This document shows positions 1-10,114 of a DNA stretch of 64,000 nucleotides, piece by piece (positions within the stretch are counted from its first letter, which is position 1; each line of letters opens with the position of its first letter). The notes under the pieces are model-generated. The model was not told the origin of the DNA. It did not search any database and was given only the letters and a program-made list of their open reading frames with translations. Both the position numbers and the translations under genes were made by a program. This DNA comes from Ignelater luminosus (Eukaryota; Arthropoda; Insecta; Coleoptera; Elateridae), in the NCBI GenBank assembly GCA_011009095.1, contig VTPC01007146.1:97693-161692 (forward strand), read 5' to 3'.

Positions 1-423
1 GTTTGATATTTAGGACACACTTTGGGTGCTGAATTTTATTTTGAATTGGATTATTAATAATAATTATTATTATTTCAAGAAGTTTCAAATGATAAAGGAG
101 TTTAATGCGAAAAATCACGCGGGTTGTGTTTACAGGCCCATCTCTTTTGAAGTAGGGGAACTTGCGAACAAAACTCTACCTTACCATCATATTAAATCCG
201 GCGAACCTACTTTTTCAAGCGTGCATTTTAATATAAATCTAGAAATTATTTTGAAACACCCTGTATACACGGATGAGAATTTTCGACACAAAACGCATAC
301 TTTGATGCTCGTTCCAACGCCTTTTTCAGATTGTATCTAGTTGTCCTCTTTAGATTCCTTTCTGCACAGTAGTTCCATTATCGAGCAATATGGCATGCAG
401 GAGACACAGTTCTTAGATTATAC
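1..423. other. Unassigned flank
   Basis: An open frame of 104 codons runs at 26-340 on the plus strand, but it has no motif, signal peptide or family resemblance that I recognise and no clear splice or start context. Nothing else stands out before the foldback element that begins near 424. Confidence 0.3.
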
Positions 424-1004
424 TATACAGAGTGTTCATTTTAAAACTTCCCACCTTGAATAACTCTTTAATTGGTAAAATTATCAAAAATTGCTGAAAC
501 GCGTCGATTTTGTTTTGGAGAGGGACATTTAATAACCTATTCTAATCAGTTGGGAAACTTCCACCCTCCCCCACCCCAAAATTCTAAATGGCACTACCCC
601 ATGTGTGATATATCATTTTAAAGGGTATAAGATTCTCAATCTTTCACATCAAAGAAAATTAAAATCGGCCCAGCCGTTCGTGAATTAGAGCCAAAAATGT
701 ATTTAATTCAATCAATACATTTCTGTCTCTAGTTCACGAACGGCTGGGCCGATTTCGATTTTCTTTGATGTAAAAGATTGAGAATCATATCTTTTAAAAT
801 GATATATCACACATAGAGTAGTGCCATTTAAGATTTTTGGGTGGGGATGGTTGGGGGGAGAGAGTAAAAGTTTATCAACTGACTAGAGTAGGTTATTAAA
901 TGTCCCCCTCCAAAACAAAATCGATGCGTTTCAGCGATTTTTGATAATTTTACTAATTAAAAAGTTATTCAAGGTAGGAAGTTTTAAAATGATCACCCAG
1001 TATA
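424..1004. mobile_element. Foldback (near-palindromic) element, about 580 bp
   Basis: The left arm (424 to about 712) and the right arm (about 716-1004) are inverted copies of each other over nearly their whole length, with scattered substitutions and few indels. The outer ends read tatacagagtgttcatttt and, on the other strand, tatactgggtgatcatttt. The arms meet at a short spacer near 714. There is no coding capacity, so this is a non-autonomous foldback or MITE-like transposon. Its 'tacagggtg'-type ends resemble those of other elements in this window. Confidence 0.85.
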
Positions 1005-1963
1005 TAGTGACGTAGCGAAATATGCCAGATTTATAGCTGGTTTGCCAATCAGCACTACGCATTGTCATCTTTAATGAATCGAATTATTAGCTGGTCGGCG
1101 TGTTGTCTAAGAACCGCGTGCACGATCAACTTGATGAGTGTGTCATATTCGCTTGCCATATTATCTCATCCGGATGACTAATAAGCTGTGATTATAAACA
1201 AAGCTTTGGTCACATTATCAGCACGGTACTTTTCGGGTTCTATCGAGCAAACAGCAGACGATATTAAAAAATTACTTTTTGGATGTCTACAGGTCTACAT
1301 CGATTTTCATTTTGAAGTCTTACCAAAAGTTGCAGGCACAAATATTCATTCCCAAAATCAACAAGAATGTTTTACTGAAACGTATGCAAGACTAAGCGTA
1401 AACGCCGAGGGATATTAATTTTGTTCATAATCGTTAGCTGTTTCGGTATAGCTAGAATGTATTGATATCAATTTAATTTTTGTTCGTCATTGAGTCTATC
1501 CATTAAAATATCAAAAACAATATCAATCAAGGCACTCTACTTAGATAGTGCCCAATTTTTCACTCGTTTGACGTACAGGGGCGTTAGAGTAGATATATTT
1601 TGAGATTTAGCGTCCGTCACTGATCGTATCGATCACGGCTCGTTGATGTCATAAAAGGATATACGTATAAAGCCTAAGTAGAGTAAGTAGATAGGTGTCT
1701 GAATTTTCAAGTACCTTTTGAAGTGTGATTTTCAAGTAGTCTGTCGCTTGGATTTTACTTGCTATTTTAAGACAGTTCATTGATGTGGAGCTATAAAGGT
1801 ATGGTTTTCTTTTTATAAAATTTATTTCTTCTTCAGTGTTGTTAGTTATTAATTACTGAACAGCAGTTGGTTGTCTAGGAATATCAAGTATTTCGGGATT
1901 GAAGGTAGGAGTGTTGTTTAGATCAAAATTCATAAAAAAACATCTGGGAATGCAAAGCATACC
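1005..1963. other. Intergenic, no gene seen
   Basis: A 76-codon open frame at 1188-1418 has no recognisable feature. Around 1502-1534 lies a stretch of about 34 bases (key part atatcaaaaacaatatcaa) that recurs at 48871-48902, marking a dispersed repeat. Nothing else could be assigned. Confidence 0.4.
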
Positions 1964-1964
1964 A

Positions 1965-2303
1965 CAACGAACTCCGTTTTGTTACTTTTTTCAGACTTCA
2001 GCAGTCATTTTGACCACGTTCCCGAGGTGATATCAAAAAACTAAAAGTACGCGTTTGTCTTATTTTTTGATGTAGAATACGATTCTAAAGTAAAAAAAAT
2101 TGAAAATTTTCCAATTTTCGGCCGCCATTTTGACCATGTTCCCGAAGGGTTATCAAAAAACGAAGATATCACGTCGTCTTTAGTTTTTGATGTAAAATCC
2201 AAATCTGAAGTCAAAATTTCAGAATTTGAGAAAAAATGCGGACATACATACAGAAGACAGACAGACTTCGCAAATTCAGTAACGACTCCTTCGGAGTTCG
2301 TTG
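1965..2303. repeat. Short inverted-end repeat with duplicated internal unit
   Basis: The ends are a 12-base inverted repeat: caacgaactccg at 1965-1976 and cggagttcgttg at 2292-2303. Inside, a unit of about 115 bases occurs twice (about 2003-2120 and 2122-2230). Each copy contains 'cattttgaccaygttcccga', 'tatcaaaaaac' and 'tttttgatgta'. A stretch with gacagacagactt follows. This is a non-coding, non-autonomous repeat of unknown class. Confidence 0.6.
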
Positions 2304-3375
2304 AAAATATTATTAGTTTACAATATTTGACTTTTGTAAATTTCCAAGCAGTATTACAAAATAGTAGTAAACATCATGTGACCTTTCTTTTTATCAATCA
2401 TGCCATAATTATTAATCATCGTTACTCAGAAATATGCATTGTTTCTTATCTCAAAGAAATTAAATTCCACATGACGCTTAACAGAATTATTTAAAGAATA
2501 ATTACACGGAATTTTAATAACACATTTTTAACTGATAACGTTGAAAGGTTCCAAATACCTTTTTAAGTTAGCAGACGATACACACAGAAATACAGCTAGC
2601 ACAGATTCTTGATGTTTCATTAAAAATCAATGTATGTAATTTAATTAAAGTTAACAGGAAAGTGAAACATAGGAATTGTTGTGAAGTATTATATAGTAAT
2701 TCGCCACACTTTAAGGTATGTGAAACTTCATTTTTAATTGATGGTTCCATAATCCTGTGTACCTAGTATGTATGTAATTACAATAATAAATGTAATTAAT
2801 CTATGACAATACATAGTTACTGGCACTAAACTGCTGTCGTGGAGACCTCGACTTTATTATTTATTAATTATAATAAAAAGGATTTACAATTAAAAACCCC
2901 ATAGGCGTTAAAAACAGTTGATACATACAACTAAGTACATGATATCTAGATGTCAGCTGGCTATTTTCTGCCAGTGCTGATATTTGACAGGAATCTTCAA
3001 TTATTTTAAAATAACTGTCAAGTAATAAAATTCGTTTTACTCTAAATACAGTTAATATTTCAAATTATATTTTAAGAACACAATATTATAACGACTGTGT
3101 GTTTCTGGAAAAATTACTCAATTGTTACGCCCAATCGACGTCTAAAACAAAATGAAATTAATTATAAATCGGATCCACATTACAAACATATCTTTCATAT
3201 AAGAAAATTGCCTTTTCACATCGGCATTGTTGAACTCGATCTTAAAGTGGTAGTCAGTAAGTGTATTAAGTTCTAGTATCGATTTCTTACCATTTACGGT
3301 TTTGATACTAGAGATCGGAGAAAATTAGACTTGCTTGATCAGAAATTGCATTCCTCTTAAATTTTTGTATATTAT
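2304..3375. other. Intergenic, no gene seen
   Basis: AT-rich sequence without coding signals, strong repeats or structured RNA that I could identify. Reading leftward on the minus strand, I looked here for the missing reticulon-domain exons and found none. Confidence 0.35.
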
Positions 3376-3580
3376 CTATCTATCACTTTAGTGTTATCTT
3401 TTAACTTTCCTTTTATAGCAACATAGTATTGCTCTACAGGACGAAGCTCGGGACAATTGGGTGGACTGGTTTCTTTTGGTACAATATTAACATCATTTTA
3501 GGCATACCACTCCAACCTTTCTGCTGTAGTCTGCAGTGGCTAAATCTGACCAAAAGATTGAATCTGCAATATGCTTTCTT
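3376..3580 (-). pseudogene. Tc1/mariner-type transposase fragment (C-terminal catalytic part)
   Basis: The minus-strand translation gives IFWSDLATADYSRK, then after a one-base shift LEWYA-stop-NDVNIVPKE, then [18 protein letters not shown]. The same layout, with [14 protein letters not shown], occurs in the longer Tc1-like element at 14.7-16.0 kb. The FWSDLA aspartate and the PELRP-V-E glutamate are the second and third catalytic positions expected of an IS630/Tc1/mariner enzyme. The frameshift, the internal stop and the missing N-terminal half show that this is a dead fragment. Confidence 0.7.
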
Positions 3581-3774
3581 ATGTATGAAGGGCAACAGAC
3601 GTCTTTCTAAGCACTCAGTGACGTATATATCCTAATTTATTGTTCCTGTAGTGATAAAAGAGACACTTTTGTCATTGTCATCGAGACTGTGTGTAGTCGC
3701 TGCATTTTAGAAAACACTCCTAACTTTTGACCCCGAAGGTTGCGTCACCTTGAAGTGATTTTCAGGCCACATGT

Positions 3775-4410
3775 GGAACTGGCAGCCAGAAGGGCCAAAG
3801 AAAAAGCAGTCAAACTGGCAAGAATCATGCCCAACATCAGGGGCCCAAATAGCAGGAAAAGTGCAGTGCTGTGTGGGGTGCTACACTAAGTCATGCTATA
3901 CGGGGCCCCTATTTGGAGCAGAGCTTTAGAAATAAAAAAAAATACAGGACTAGAATAGAAAGGGTGCAAAGAGCAGGTTTACTCAGGATGGCGTCGGCGT
4001 ATCGTATGGGATCTACGGTAGCAGTATAAGTTATAACAGGCACGATCTCGATAGACCTGCTTGTGTTAAAAAGGAGGTATGTGTATGAACATGCGGGTGA
4101 AGAGCCACCAGACACAACAGTGGCAGGAGAGGTTACCCATGATAAGGCCCAATGGATAAAGCTACTCATTGGAGATGTAAGGACCTGGATCGCTTGTAAA
4201 TTTCGGGAAACCGATTATGGGCTGACTCAGCCGCTAACAGGTCACGGATCATTTAGGGCCTACACAAAAAAAATAAATAAGGACCTAGTTGATGAATGCC
4301 GATATTGTGGCAAAATCGATACAACGGAGCACACCGCCTTCGAGTGTGAGAGGTGGGGGGAGGGTAAGAGCAAAAACATATCTCCGCTTGGGTCTCCAAC
4401 TGACACCAGA
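3775..4410 (+). pseudogene. Non-LTR retrotransposon C-terminal fragment (R1-like)
   Basis: The plus-strand reading shows a decayed reverse-transcriptase C-terminal region. It ends in an open stretch (4063-4458) with TGHGSFRAYTKKINK followed by the zinc-knuckle motif CRYCGKIDTTEHTAFEC (C-x2-C-x8-H-x4-C), and then an arginine-tryptophan. This GHG...C-C-H-C arrangement is typical of the end of ORF2 in R1/I-group LINEs of insects. Frameshifts and stops upstream, including around 3890-4060, show that it is inactive. No reverse-transcriptase catalytic motif survives. Confidence 0.7.
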
Positions 4411-4759
4411 AAATGTAACTCAGCTCCAAAGGGGATTGGCCACAAGCGGATAATATGATCAGAAGAATTATGACATCAAAAGAAACGGAAGAAAGGCGCT
4501 ATTAAACAGGGGCAAGCGAAAGAACTTGAGCTGCGAGAGGTGAACAGTGATTAATAAACTGCGACAAGTGAATAGTGGTAAAATGAAAAGAGTTCAGTGC
4601 TAGGTGAATATCAGTTGGCCAGTTGCACGTGATATGCTAATTTATAGCGGTACTGCGTGCAAAAAACGTGACGAACAAAGCGGTTTTTAGTGAGTAGAAG
4701 TCTCACACGCATACATGTACAGGCATGTGGTCTCCATGAAGATTTTCCCCTTAAAAAAA

Positions 4760-4775
4760 GGTTAGGTTAGGTTAG
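4760..4775 (+). repeat. Short (TTAGG)n-like telomere-type tract
   Basis: Three perfect copies of GGTTA in a row, equal to the insect telomeric pentamer TTAGG. Such short interstitial tracts are scattered in insect genomes, so this is not evidence of a chromosome end. Confidence 0.5.
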
Positions 4776-4970
4776 ATTAAAAATCCATGGAAACTCAAAA
4801 GCGCCGGTGGCGTAATGCCAAATCGTTGAAATTGCTCATAACTTTTAACCCCGATGGTTGCGCCATATGAAAGAGATTTCGTTGTAATCCTCTTTGTCAC
4901 GTCCGATCGATCGATACTCCGCGAGGTGCGGGTCTACAGAGCTCTAATAAGCAAAAATAAAATATCAAAA

Positions 4971-5379
4971 TATACAGGGTGTTCCATTTGGAAGAAGCCG
5001 GTAGAATTATGTTTTACGTTTCTCGATCACTCTGTTAAAATCTCAATAGGCATTTCTAAAGATTAAGGTTTGGAGGATTTGAGAGCAAAACATTTATTTA
5101 TCATCTATACCAAGGCAATTCGTTAATTAACAAGAAATAATTGAATAAAGCCACCTATGATGCTATTTGCAGTAATCAGCAGTCGATAAAAAAGCAAAAG
5201 GTAGCATAATGTATAGTAGGCTGTTTAGCTGTTATACCTAAAAGAATTCCGGGTTTATTTGTAACTCTTTCATCAAACACCATAATAGTTGTATGCAACT
5301 TTTTCTAGTAACATTTGCCGATATTTTTACAAATAACGATTCTATTCTCCGATCACGGATCATTGAAACACTCTGTATA
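4971..5379. mobile_element. Non-autonomous element with 'tatacagggtg' inverted ends
   Basis: The left end reads tatacagggtgttccatt (4971). The right end, on the opposite strand, reads tatacagagtgtttcaat (ending 5379). The roughly 410-base interior has no sizeable coding frame. The end sequence is the one seen on several other repeats in the window (424, 11.7 kb, 59.5 kb). I call it a MITE-like DNA element. Its target duplication is not clear. Confidence 0.6.
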
Positions 5380-8272
5380 ATGAGGATTTGATCTTTGCAG
5401 ACTTAAGAATTTTTTTATTTTTATGTTCAACACAAAACAATCATAGGCATGGCGTACGCTTTGAAAAATCGTTTTGCTGACTTCCATTTTCTCGTTAAGC
5501 TATACTATGTTAAGTTATGCGAGATATCAATAAACAAGAAAAGAAAAGTTCTTGCAAGTGAGCCAATCAAAATGGTCGTTTTGCTTAGGAAACTATAATG
5601 CGATGACGTCACAAGTGGCAAATTGTAAGTAGCTCCAAAATTTCAAGTACACGGAATAGAAATAAATTATACAGATTAAGGAAATCTATAAAAATAAATT
5701 ATCAATAACATATTGGTAACTAAAAGATTTGAATAGCACGTCATGGCAAGATCATTTAAAATCTTTCAATATTGGCACATGATGTCGGCTATGTAACGTC
5801 CATGTTTATCCAAATTCAATTTAATTACTCTTGGAAATATACATACAATGAAGAATCGATGTAAAAGAATGTTCATACAATGTTTGTTTTTATTTATCTT
5901 TTTTTCGTATTGTGTCATGTCGAGATCAAACGCTATATCAATAAAACTTCTCATAAGCGAACGTTAGGTCTCGATTAGTTTTTTTTTCTAATTTGGGGCG
6001 TAGTGTCCGCTTATGCGAGGATTCACTGTACATATCTCTTTCTGTATGTACAAGAATAAAGGTAGCGTTTTACATAAATGACAGTCACTAATGCAAAGCA
6101 TAATAATTAAGTCTACCACACCCAATATACCTTACAATTATGGTCACCTCACCTGGTTGATACCTACATTGTAGGTTTACAGATCTGGGGCTACTAGTTT
6201 CTTATTTATTTGTAATAATAGCTAAATAATTTAAAAAACAAAATTGTACCTGCAAAATGAAATAAAGACAAGGTTTATCATTATCATGTTTTTAAAGTGC
6301 ACTCACGGATAAAATCTCGATTAGAAGCAATTGAAAGGTAAAAAAGGTTAACCACCAGAAAAAATCAACGTCCTTCACCTACATAAAACTACAAAAAAAT
6401 TGTTTACTGTAAAATGTATCATTGCTTTAGAACAAAACGTAATAAACGTAGCGTAATATTTGACATATATCAGATTTCATATTATCTCATACAAGGAAAT
6501 ACAATATCAATCTGTTTTCCTTTTTTCTTATTTGTTTTAAGTAAATTAACTATAGGATATGCTCTAGGTTTTTATAGTAGTAGTTTGGGAACGATAGATA
6601 AAAAATTACGCATTATTACGTTTTATTGCGTTCCTACATCAACTCAACGGTACTTACTATGAGTCAGCAGCAGGAATAACTGATGACCATAACGATCGAA
6701 TATAAATGAACAGTAATTTAATTAAAATTTTCATCAATGAAATAATAGTATCTTTACGTTTAACTACTGGTTGACAATAACAATTAGTTCCGGAAAAGAT
6801 TAGTAGTATCCAATATATACAAAAGCAAATAGTTATAGAGCCCAACGAAATTTATATCTTTTTAAGATCTCCAGCAGCCAATTCTTCAAGACCTCAACCA
6901 ATAACATTATAAAATCATTTACCTTTACAGTGACGGTTCGTTTGATCCACGAACTATTTGAATGAATCATTCCGACCAATTAACCTGAAGATGATAAATT
7001 GCTGATATTTACTATACTATAATTAGTAATAAGCAAACAACTTCGGGGCCTTTTCTGCATCGATATGGAGCTAGAATTTTAATCATAGGATTATTTATCG
7101 AATTGGATTGCAAGGCTATTAAAGCTTTATGGAGATAAATGCAAAAAATAAACGTTGCACTTCTTGCACAAGCTGTTTATTACGTTTTACGTTATTTACA
7201 ATTTATTGCAGGGCTGTGAAGCATGACTCTATCATCAATTTTCTGCCAAGAATGTCAAGTTTTGATATATGAGTCTAGATTTAATTTTTTGTATGATTTT
7301 TATTATACAAGTGACCTCGAAAGACAATGATAGAATTCTTATTTTGATTTACACAAATTGAGGTTACTCTAGGTACTGTAGGTATCACACCTAAAATAAT
7401 CCTCGCCTTTTAGATTTTTCAAGGAGTAGTTAGTTACCTTGTAATTAAAATAATTTTCCCGGTGAATTTCCATTATGTACGTCGATGTATAAGTATGTCA
7501 AGCCTGGAAAATTTTTGGAAGATTCTGGTTTCTTCACAAAAAATATTGTTATTCACGTCACATTAAAATAGAATAAGAATCCTTTCACTCGAAATTCCTC
7601 GTAACATATGAGATATGACTTAAAATAACACATGATTTGATTTTTTTATTTTAGTATTTCGATCAGTTAGGATTCCTCTAGAAAAAAACTATTTCTTACA
7701 CCCCTCGTAGTGACCTATGAATATAATTTTTGTTTTTAAATTAGAAACAAAAGAAATGAGATATTCGTTTGTGATTGATTATTTGAATAGGTACCGCATA
7801 TTTTTAGCAAATTGTTAGAATAGCAAAAAATCTCCTTTTGAGTAGGCATTTCACTAAAAAAATATTGATATAAAATAAAAACAGACACTGGAACGATCCA
7901 CTATGTCTATAACCTTACTCAACATGTCAATGTCATCTAATGACGTCTGGGTTAAAATTTGAAAATATTCACTTTCTTATTTTTCCAAACTTACATATTA
8001 TTCATTCACTTAGAAATATTTTATTTAAAAATGCGTATCAAACTAAATCAATTTCATCCAAATAATGAAATTCTTGAAGATTTGAAATTTCAACAAACAT
8101 CAATTAAATTATCTATGTATTTCGTAATTCGACTATTTTTAGCAATTCTGATCGTTTTGGTAGGAGTTGAATAGTGAATGTACTATGCAATTCTGAATTA
8201 CGTCATTCCTTATTAACAAAAATGCAATCCTTTGTTTGTTTTCAAATATTGATTTTTATCGTATTTCCTCTT
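5380..8272. other. Gene-poor stretch downstream of the reticulon exon
   Basis: AT-rich sequence. Short open frames at 6414-6662 and 7959-8174 lack any recognisable domain and codon character. This stretch would be the first intron of the minus-strand reticulon gene; none of the hydrophobic-hairpin exons expected downstream were detected in it. No strong repeats were noticed. Confidence 0.4.
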
Positions 8273-8322
8273 TCACACATCAAAAAAATACAAAAAATTA
8301 TAAATTAATAAAATGAACTTAC

Positions 8323-9499
8323 CTAAACCCATTTGTTTAAATATAGCTTCCGCATCGGTAATCGCAGGTTTCGGTTTCGTTTCAATAACAGGTTTTGGGG
8401 TTGGTTTCACGTCGGCTTTAATTTCCTTTTTAGGTTCTACAAATTTTTCTTTTTTCAGCTCTACAAATTTTTCTTCTTTTTTCGGTTCTACAATTTTTTC
8501 TTCTTTTTTCACCTCTATGATTTTCTCTTCTTTCTTAGGTTCTATGATAATGTCCTCTTTTTTAAATTCGACAAATTTCTCTTCTATCTTGGGTTCTGAA
8601 ATTTTTTCTTTAATCGGTTCTGGGATAAGTGGGACAGAAGGGGTGATTTTAGGTGCTGGAATTAGAGGTTCTTGGGGTGCAGACGGTTTCATAATTTCTT
8701 TAACAGGAGAAGGTTGTTTTTCAAATACGCTCTTTGTTGGAAGCTCTGGTTCTTTTACGTCCTTGTATTCCTTGAACGGATCGAAGTCATCCTTGAAAGC
8801 ATCTTGAAAATCTTTAACAGGGTGTGAGGAAGCGAATGGATCGGGAATATCCTGTTTCACAGGAATATTAAATCTTTTCTTGTTATCTTCCGGTTCCGGT
8901 TCGTTGTAAGAATAACGATCTAAGAAATCGTCATTAGAGCTTATCTTTGAAGGGACAAAAGAAATTTTCTCACGTTCTGTATCCATGAAATTCTGTGTAG
9001 CAGCTTTTACCCCATCTAATTTAGCTTTCATCTCTTCTTGTGAGGGTGATATTTCATGGGATGGAACTGGGGGAGCAGCGGTTAACTCACTTAAGAATTT
9101 ATCCAGCTTGTCCTCTGTTTCTTTTTTATCTACAACGATCGTATCACCCATATGCAGTAAATTCGAATCCATTTCTCGGTTTGGTTTGGGTGGATTATCG
9201 AACAAACCAGGTTCTTTTTTAAACGGGTCGAATACGTCGTTGACAATACTGCTGGCTGCTTTTTCAGCCGACTCCAACCCCTTATCGATTTCCCCTAGCA
9301 AGTCACGTGCTGCTGTACTCACTTCTGTCGCTCCCTCTTTTATTGCTTCTTGTAGGGGTGAGCTGTCTAGCCCTAAATGTTCGAAGTCGTCCAAGGAATC
9401 CTTTTCACGACGAAGTGGAAGATCTGCCGGGGAGTGGCTGCTCGGTGGTTCTACACCGGCTTCTTTTACGTTGAGATCTTTCAAGTCTTTACTATCCAT
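8323..9499 (-). CDS. Rtnl1: Reticulon-like protein, first coding exon (N-terminal region)
   Basis: An open frame of about 392 codons starts at the ATG at 9499 (MDSKDLKDLN) and ends at a good splice donor, GGGTTTAG|GTAAGT, at 8323/8322. The few residues past the donor (KFILLIYNF) are intron read-through. The product is hydrophilic, acidic and proline-rich. It contains DFEHLGLDSSP near the start, DLLGEIDKGLESAEKAA, repeated DPFK/DPFA motifs, and a Lys/Glu-rich run of repeating 'EKIVEPKKE'-type units at about residues 310-370. It ends with DAEAIFKQMGLG. Reticulons have variable N-termini like this, joined to a conserved C-terminal reticulon domain of two hydrophobic hairpins that shapes endoplasmic-reticulum tubules. 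That domain is not in the window, so the assignment rests on the N-terminal style and on the 'AEAIFKQMGLG' splice junction. Shorter isoforms from other promoters are likely, but none is visible here. Confidence 0.6.
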
Positions 9500-10114
9500 A
9501 ATCACAGTCCGTTGCTTTGTATAAAAAAGTTATAAATGCACTGGGAATTTTCAGAGTATTCTTGAGCTCCCTAACCGGTACTGTTGTCAAACGTCAAACT
9601 GAAAAGTAGAACTTTTTGTAGGCACCGCCGGCACCATCAAATGTTTTGTTGCAGATGTCTTAAGGGGAATTTAGAGTTTTCGTGTTACTATTGGTTCGTC
9701 TATCCCTCCGATGCCCCTTCCCATATCATCTAGTGAGTCATTCTGCGTTTCGCTGCGTTTAACTGCACTGGAGAAATTGCGCAGGTGCAGATGTACTTGC
9801 AAACTTATACGTTGTAAGCGCATGCGATTGTATAAGCCTGGAGGTATCTTTCAAATTTGGAATGTCATTACTACAATCAATTATTCTTAATTATTGTTCA
9901 TTGTATGTCAATGTCTTTTATATACATTATGTCTTGATAGTATTCTTTCATTAATCACAGTTTTATATCATCTTTTCTAGCCAAGAGAAGTCAAGAAACG
10001 CCCATAAAACAAAAAGCAAATTTCGCGCGAAGTTACATCACGCGACCGGCCTACGCCAACGATACGAAAATTGAATCCACCTGTGCCAGCGCAAGCGCTT
10101 CTTTGTAGGTTAGA
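9500..10114. promoter_or_regulatory. Divergent promoter region between reticulon-like and SPTLC2 genes
   Basis: About 615 bases separate the two oppositely directed start codons, so both 5' untranslated regions and probably both promoters lie here. The middle (about 9550-9800 and 10000-10110) is clearly richer in G+C and CpG than the surroundings, including ctgcgtttcgctgcgtttaac and a cgcgcgaagtt stretch. This is typical of a housekeeping promoter. No TATA box could be placed with confidence; 'tataaaaaag' near 9520-9530 is downstream or within the reticulon leader. Confidence 0.5.

Noticed and set aside
1188..1418. 76-codon open frame
   Set aside because: No domain, signal or splice context; length expected by chance in this window.
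4760..4775. Telomere or subtelomere signal
   Set aside because: Only three pentamers, far from any array; such tracts are common inside insect chromosomes.
8313..8807. Plus-strand open frames of 88-179 codons at 8.3-9.5 kb
   Set aside because: They are the reverse complement of the reticulon-like exon and are rich in Ser/Phe because that exon is Lys/Glu-rich.
9500..9505. Upstream GTG start of the reticulon-like frame
   Set aside because: Not a normal eukaryotic start; the ATG at 9499 gives MDSKDLK.
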